Source: Nitrospirota bacterium
GTDB lineage: Bacteria; UBA2233
Direction: 5' to 3'
Assembly (NCBI GenBank): GCA_011620345.1
Contig: WOZJ01000002.1
Location: forward strand, 1-9,139
DNA: 9,139 bases
Below are positions 5,394 to 9,139 of the stretch, piece after piece. The first letter of the stretch is position 1. Every line of letters begins with the position of its first letter. The notes below the pieces were generated by a model, which was not told the DNA's origin, made no database searches, and saw only the letters and a list, made by a program, of their open reading frames with translations. A program made the translations under genes and the position numbers.

Positions 5394-6752
5394 ATGCAGG
5401 AAGTAGTCAGCCTCCTGATCGTGGACGATGAGCCTTCGGTGGGTGATTCGCTCCTGAGCTGGTTCAAGGAGGAAGGCTATGAAGTCGAGGTTGCCCGGGA
5501 CGCCAAGACATGCCTCACCAAAATGGCCGAGCGGCAGTATGACATCTACCTGGTCGACATCCGGATGCCCGGGATCGACGGGCTTGAGCTCCAGCGGCGC
5601 ATCAAGAAGGTCCAGCCCGATGCTACGATCATCATCATGACGGCCTATGCAAGCGTCGAGTCGGCCGTGGAGGCGCTCAAGCAGGGGGCTTACGATTACA
5701 TCACCAAGCCCTTCGACCCGGACGAACTTGCCCATCTTGTCCGGAACGCGGCCGAGCGAAAGCGTCTTATGCTCGAGTCGCAAAAGCTCAAAACGCGCCT
5801 CGAAGAATCCTCCATGACCCCCGAGATCGTCGGCAAGAGCAAGGCCATGCAGCAAGTTATGGAGCTCGTGCATACCGTGGCCAAAACAGATGCCACCGTA
5901 CTGATCCGGGGCGAGTCGGGGACCGGCAAGGAGCTTATCGCCAGGGCCATCCATGCCAACTCCAGCCGTCGCTACATGCCGATCGTTACTGTCAATTGCG
6001 GTGCACTGGCCGAGGGTGTGCTCGAAAGCGAGCTGTTCGGCCACGAAAAGGGGGCGTTCACGGGGGCGCACTACCAACGAAAGGGCAAGTTCGAGATGGC
6101 AGACGGGGGGACGATCTTCTTGGACGAAATCGGGGACATCAGCCTCAAGACGCAGACCGACCTCCTTAGGGTGATCGAAGAGAAGAAATTTTTCCGTGTT
6201 GGCGGCAACAAGGAGATTTACTCCGACTTCCGAACGATCGCGGCCACAAACAAAGACCTAGAGCAGATGGTGGCCAACGGAACCTTTCGCTCGGATTTGT
6301 ACTACCGCCTGAACGTCTTTACCATCTTCATCCCACCGCTCAAGGACAGGCCCGAGGACATCCCGGTTTTGATCGAGCATTTTATCAAGAAGTACGCAAT
6401 GAGCATGAACAAGCCGATTCGGGGAATCGACCCGTCGGCCATGAGCATGCTTCTTACCTACGACTGGCCGGGCAACGTAAGGGAGCTCGAGAACGCCATC
6501 GAAAGGGCCATGGTGGTAGCGAAATCCGAAGTCTTGCATTCGGAAAACTTCGCGTTCCGCTTCGAAGCCCAGAAGGACGACGAAAAGCATGCCCGGCCGC
6601 TGGGAACGCTCTCGGACATGGAAAAAGAATACATTCAAAATGTGCTCGAAGAAACTGGGTGGAACATCGCGCAGTCGGCTAGGCTCTTGGATATCGACCG
6701 CGTGACGCTCTACAACAAAATCAAAAAGTATAACCTTACCCGTAAGGCTTGA
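5394..6752 (+). CDS. NtrC-family sigma-54-dependent response regulator
   Basis: The product is 452 residues; the ATG at 5394 is preceded by GGGAG at 5381-5385. The receiver domain (1-120) has acidic D11/D12, phosphoacceptor D55 in LVDIRMPG, T83 and K105. The AAA+ domain (about 145-375) has Walker A GESGTGKE (173-180), the sigma-54 contact loop GAFTGA (220-225), Walker B GGTIFLDE (238-245) and the arginine-finger region FRSDLYYRLNVF. Residues 408-449 form a Fis-type helix-turn-helix (WNIAQSARLLDIDRVTLYNKI). All catalytic residues are intact, so it should be a fully competent activator that hydrolyses ATP to remodel sigma-54 polymerase once phosphorylated. The kinase gene follows 26 bases later. 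The sigma-54 promoter at 196-211 with its inverted repeats is the obvious target. The exact signal cannot be read from this protein. Confidence 0.95.
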   Translation: MQEVVSLLIVDDEPSVGDSLLSWFKEEGYEVEVARDAKTCLTKMAERQYDIYLVDIRMPGIDGLELQRRIKKVQPDATIIIMTAYASVESAVEALKQGAYDYITKPFDPDELAHLVRNAAERKRLMLESQKLKTRLEESSMTPEIVGKSKAMQQVMELVHTVAKTDATVLIRGESGTGKELIARAIHANSSRRYMPIVTVNCGALAEGVLESELFGHEKGAFTGAHYQRKGKFEMADGGTIFLDEIGDISLKTQTDLLRVIEEKKFFRVGGNKEIYSDFRTIAATNKDLEQMVANGTFRSDLYYRLNVFTIFIPPLKDRPEDIPVLIEHFIKKYAMSMNKPIRGIDPSAMSMLLTYDWPGNVRELENAIERAMVVAKSEVLHSENFAFRFEAQKDDEKHARPLGTLSDMEKEYIQNVLEETGWNIAQSARLLDIDRVTLYNKIKKYNLTRKA

Positions 6753-6778
6753 AAACTCTCCAACCCGGGTAGGTACCG

Positions 6779-8446
6779 ATGGCAGGTCTGAGGCAATCTT
6801 CGCTTGGAGCCTTCAAAAAAAGCTTGACGCTCAAGTTGCTGGTCTTTTTGGTCGGCTCACTGGTCTTTTTGGTCGGCGTTATTGCCTACACATCCGTTTC
6901 TACCTGCCGAAGCCGCCTGCTGGCGACGGTCCTTTTGAACGCCGAACAGACGGCCGATGTGCTCAAAAGGAGCCTTCGGTACGCCATGCTCAAGAACGAG
7001 CGTGAGACGATCTACCATATCATCAATACTGTGGCCAAGGAGCCGGGCATCAAAAAGGTCCGGATCTACAATAAAGAAGGCCAGATCGTTTTTTCATCTC
7101 TAGAGTACGAAACGGGCTCGTTCGTGGACCTTCGAGCGGATGCCTGTATCGGATGCCATGGCCAAGCAAGGACGCTCGAACGCCTTCCTCGGACAGATAG
7201 GTTTAGAGAATACCACCTCGCCAAAAAGGGCCATGTGCTAGGGTTGATCCTGCCGATCGAAAACGAGCCCGAGTGTGCGAACCAAGGCTGCCATGCAAGC
7301 CCGAAAGCCAAGCCTATTCTTGGAGTGCTCGATGTCATCCTTTCGCTCACGTCCGTCGATGAGAGCGTGAAGACCCTCCAAGCGCAGCTTCTGATCCAGC
7401 TCCTCGTGCTTTTGTTGGCAGTCACGCTCGTGAGCGTGCTTTTGCTGGTTCGGTTTGTCCGCAACCCCCTAAGGGTGCTTCTTGAAGGAACAGAACAGCT
7501 ACGCGCAGGGAATCTGTCCTTCGTGCTCAAAGTCACTTCGGAAGACGAAATCGGGGACCTTTGCCGTTCGTTTAACGAGATGGCCCGGTCACTCATGGAG
7601 GCGAGGGACAAGATCCTTGCCTGGAACGAGGAGCTCGAAAAACGGGTGGAAGAGCGAACGGCCCAGCTTAAAAAGGCCCATGAGGAGATGATCCGCTCCG
7701 CCAAGATGGCCTCCGTCGGCAAGCTTGCGGCTATCGTGGCCCACGAAATCAACAACCCGCTCTTTGGGGTTCGGACCTACGCCAAGCTGCTTCAGAGGCG
7801 GCTCGAAAAGGAGGGGGTGCTCAAGAATGGCCCAGAGGAGGATACTGCCAAGATCTTGGCGACGATCGAGGCCGAAGTTGCCCGCTGTGGTGAGATTGTA
7901 AAGAACCTCCTTCAGTTTTCCAGGCCAAGCGCCCCAAAGATAGAGCTAAAGTCCTTGAACGCGGCCGTAGAGAAAGCAATACGCCTGATCCAGCACCAAA
8001 TCGACCTGCTCGGGGCTGAAATGATCGTGGGGCTTGACAAGAGTCTTCCCGACATTCCGATCGACGAACAGAAGATCCAGCAGGTGCTCCTTGCGCTCCT
8101 GATCAACGCGTGCGAGGCAATCCCGAAGGGTTCGGGGAGGATCGAGGTTCGGACGGGGCGCTCGGAGGCAGGAGATGGGGTAGAGGTTCTTGTTCGGGAC
8201 AACGGGGCCGGTATCGATGAGGACGTCCTGCCGCACATCTTTGAGCCTTTCTTCACGACCAAGGGTCAGAGGCCGGGGGGTGGAGGGACAGGCCTTGGGC
8301 TTTCCGTCGTCCAGTCCATCGTGACACTCCACCACGGCCGGATTGCCGTCAGCTCCAAGAAAGGAGAGGGAACGACGTTCGTCATGCTCCTGCCGTTTAA
8401 GCAGCCTGAGCGCGAGGAAGAGTTTGGCCTTGAGGAGGTCATTTAG
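6779..8446 (+). CDS. Membrane histidine kinase with periplasmic c-type heme motifs
   Basis: The product is 555 residues. Transmembrane helix 1 lies at about 19-39 and helix 2 at about 204-226, enclosing a periplasmic domain of some 165 residues. This domain contains two c-type heme attachment motifs, CIGCH (123-127) and the variant Cx4CH motif CANQGCH (166-172), followed by LGVLDVILSL before helix 2. A HAMP domain (227-280), a coiled coil (280-310), a HisKA domain with AHEINNPL (phosphoacceptor His322) and an HATPase domain follow. The ATPase domain has an N box around Asn443, DNGAG (474-478) and GGGTGLGL (501-508). The domain layout is NtrB/ZraS-like with no PAS domain. The sensor probably responds to periplasmic redox potential or a heme ligand and signals to the regulator encoded just upstream. 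Heme attachment would need the cytochrome c maturation system. The nature of the ligand is unknown. Confidence 0.93.
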   Translation: MAGLRQSSLGAFKKSLTLKLLVFLVGSLVFLVGVIAYTSVSTCRSRLLATVLLNAEQTADVLKRSLRYAMLKNERETIYHIINTVAKEPGIKKVRIYNKEGQIVFSSLEYETGSFVDLRADACIGCHGQARTLERLPRTDRFREYHLAKKGHVLGLILPIENEPECANQGCHASPKAKPILGVLDVILSLTSVDESVKTLQAQLLIQLLVLLLAVTLVSVLLLVRFVRNPLRVLLEGTEQLRAGNLSFVLKVTSEDEIGDLCRSFNEMARSLMEARDKILAWNEELEKRVEERTAQLKKAHEEMIRSAKMASVGKLAAIVAHEINNPLFGVRTYAKLLQRRLEKEGVLKNGPEEDTAKILATIEAEVARCGEIVKNLLQFSRPSAPKIELKSLNAAVEKAIRLIQHQIDLLGAEMIVGLDKSLPDIPIDEQKIQQVLLALLINACEAIPKGSGRIEVRTGRSEAGDGVEVLVRDNGAGIDEDVLPHIFEPFFTTKGQRPGGGGTGLGLSVVQSIVTLHHGRIAVSSKKGEGTTFVMLLPFKQPEREEEFGLEEVI

Positions 8447-8449
8447 GCC

Positions 8450-8989
8450 GTGCGTGGGATAGAGCTCGTCCCCTTGGGAAGGGTGGACATGCGGGCGGTA
8501 GATTTCCTCTCGCTCGTTTTGCCCGACACGTTTAGGGTGCCCTGCAGCGTAAGGAAGCTCGCAATCGACATCGAGCCCGCGTTTGACCCTAAAAGAAGAC
8601 AGTACCACTCCACGAAACTTATCGTGAGGCTGCTTGATTTTGCAAGAAGGGATTACAAAATGCTTGGCGTCACGGATGTGGACCTGCATATTCCCATCCT
8701 GACGTTTGTGTTCGGTGAAGCGCAACTTGGAAGGTACTGCGCCGTTGTTTCTACAAGTAGGCTCCATCAGAGCTTCTATGGCTTCGAGGAAGACGAGGTG
8801 CTGTTTTTGGAGAGGCTCGAAAAGGAGGCGATTCACGAGCTCGGGCATACGCTTGGGCTGATCCATTGCCCGGACTACGCTTGCGTGATGCACTACGCCA
8901 ACGCAATCGAGGACATCGACCTGAAGGCGAACACCTTCTGCCATGCCTGTATCTCGACAGTTCAGCAAAACCTTCTGGCCGGAAGGTAG
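8450..8989 (+). CDS. amzA: Archaemetzincin-type zinc metalloprotease (peptidase family M54)
   Basis: The product is 179 residues, a normal size for the family. The GTG at 8450 follows the kinase stop by three bases, and GAGGAGG (8432-8438) inside the kinase gene serves as Shine-Dalgarno, so the genes are co-transcribed and probably coupled. The catalytic motif HELGHTLGLIHC (129-140) supplies three zinc ligands (H129, H133, H139) and Glu130. C140, C145, C164 and C167 match the family's second, structural zinc site, and Met147 fits the Met-turn. There is no signal peptide, so it should be cytoplasmic. Archaemetzincins are found in archaea and some bacteria and their substrates are poorly known. 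Its place behind a sensor kinase and regulator suggests a link to that regulon, perhaps regulated turnover of a component, but this is inference only. Confidence 0.93.
   Translation: MRGIELVPLGRVDMRAVDFLSLVLPDTFRVPCSVRKLAIDIEPAFDPKRRQYHSTKLIVRLLDFARRDYKMLGVTDVDLHIPILTFVFGEAQLGRYCAVVSTSRLHQSFYGFEEDEVLFLERLEKEAIHELGHTLGLIHCPDYACVMHYANAIEDIDLKANTFCHACISTVQQNLLAGR
8970..8987 (+). terminator. Short hairpin at the end of the metalloprotease gene
   Basis: ACCTTC and GAAGGT pair perfectly around TGGCCG, giving a six-pair stem overlapping the first base of the TAG stop. Only a few scattered T residues follow, not a proper T tract. It may be a weak terminator, an mRNA 3' structure or chance. The pairing is seen directly; the function is uncertain. 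Confidence 0.25.
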
Positions 8990-9139
8990 TTATCGTCCCG
9001 TTTGCGCCGTAAGGCCCCAACTTGCTGGTGTCAAGTCCCAAAAGTGCCTTACTTTCCTCCGATAGACGATCCCATCTTCGCACCCTCTAGATAGCGGGTC
9101 TGTTGTCCTGCAAGAAATCACCATCGAATTTACCCCTCC
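8990..9139. other. Downstream region with nested inverted repeat, no convincing gene
   Basis: The 150 bases after the last gene contain GTAAGGC (9009-9015) pairing with GCCTTAC (9046-9052), with an inner pair ACTTG (9020-9024) and CAAGT (9032-9036) around a 7-base loop. Together they make a two-tier stem. A - strand frame is open from the window edge to a TAA at 8990-8992, directly abutting the TAG of the metalloprotease. It could be the last 49 codons of a convergent gene (ending WGLTAQTGR), but an open frame this short arises easily by chance and no family is recognised. Confidence 0.3.

Noticed and set aside
7946-8968. Long - strand open frame (340 codons) opposite the kinase and metalloprotease
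   Set aside because: It runs antisense to two genes with clear catalytic motifs, shows no recognisable domain, and such frames are common opposite GC-rich coding sequence. The same applies to the - strand frames at 5376-6077 and 1413-2060.
1-9139. CRISPR arrays, tRNA or rRNA genes, insertion sequences
   Set aside because: No regularly spaced direct repeats, cloverleaf-like sequences, transposase motifs or terminal inverted repeats with target duplications were seen on either strand.

Overview
The window looks like part of a bacterial chromosome from the Desulfobacterota (deltaproteobacterial) or Thermodesulfobacteria type, of moderately high GC content. The clues are a HybA/HmcB-type Tat-exported Fe-S protein paired with an NrfD/HybB-type membrane protein, GcvH-like proteins lacking the lipoyl lysine, a NtrC-type regulator and a c-heme-containing sensor kinase. 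The taxonomic call is inference from gene content; no rRNA or tRNA gene is present. All nine supported genes lie on the + strand and are tightly packed.

Layout. Bases 1-252 are an AT-rich control region. It holds three copies, of decreasing quality, of a GTTGAA-N3-TTCAAC inverted repeat and a near-consensus sigma-54 promoter (196-211), followed by a Shine-Dalgarno and the first gene. Six genes then run from 253 to 5286: (1) a polytopic membrane protein with three repeated hydrophobic hairpins fused to a GcvH-like domain; (2) a Tat-exported protein with four Cys motifs for [4Fe-4S] clusters and a C-terminal membrane helix; (3) an NrfD/HybB-family integral membrane protein; (4) a GcvH-like protein with an N-terminal membrane helix; (5) a small hairpin membrane protein; (6) a GcvH-like protein with a Cys-rich N terminus. 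Several junctions overlap (ATGA at 2282 and 4564, 16 bases at 3580), as expected of one operon.

A 107-base gap with a plausible sigma-70 promoter (5313-5341) precedes a second operon: a NtrC-type response regulator with an intact GAFTGA loop, a membrane histidine kinase whose periplasmic domain carries two c-type heme motifs (CxxCH and Cx4CH), and an archaemetzincin-type zinc metalloprotease. Bases 8990-9139 hold no convincing gene.

Working model. The kinase would sense periplasmic redox state or a heme ligand and phosphorylate the regulator. The regulator would bind the inverted repeats and activate sigma-54 polymerase at 196-211, inducing genes 1-6. The Fe-S/NrfD pair would move electrons between the quinone pool and a periplasmic partner. 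No catalytic subunit or multiheme cytochrome is encoded here, so the partner is unknown. Three divergent GcvH-like proteins, each lacking the lipoyl lysine and each sharing an extra C-terminal domain with a QDGG motif, are the least explained and most interesting part.
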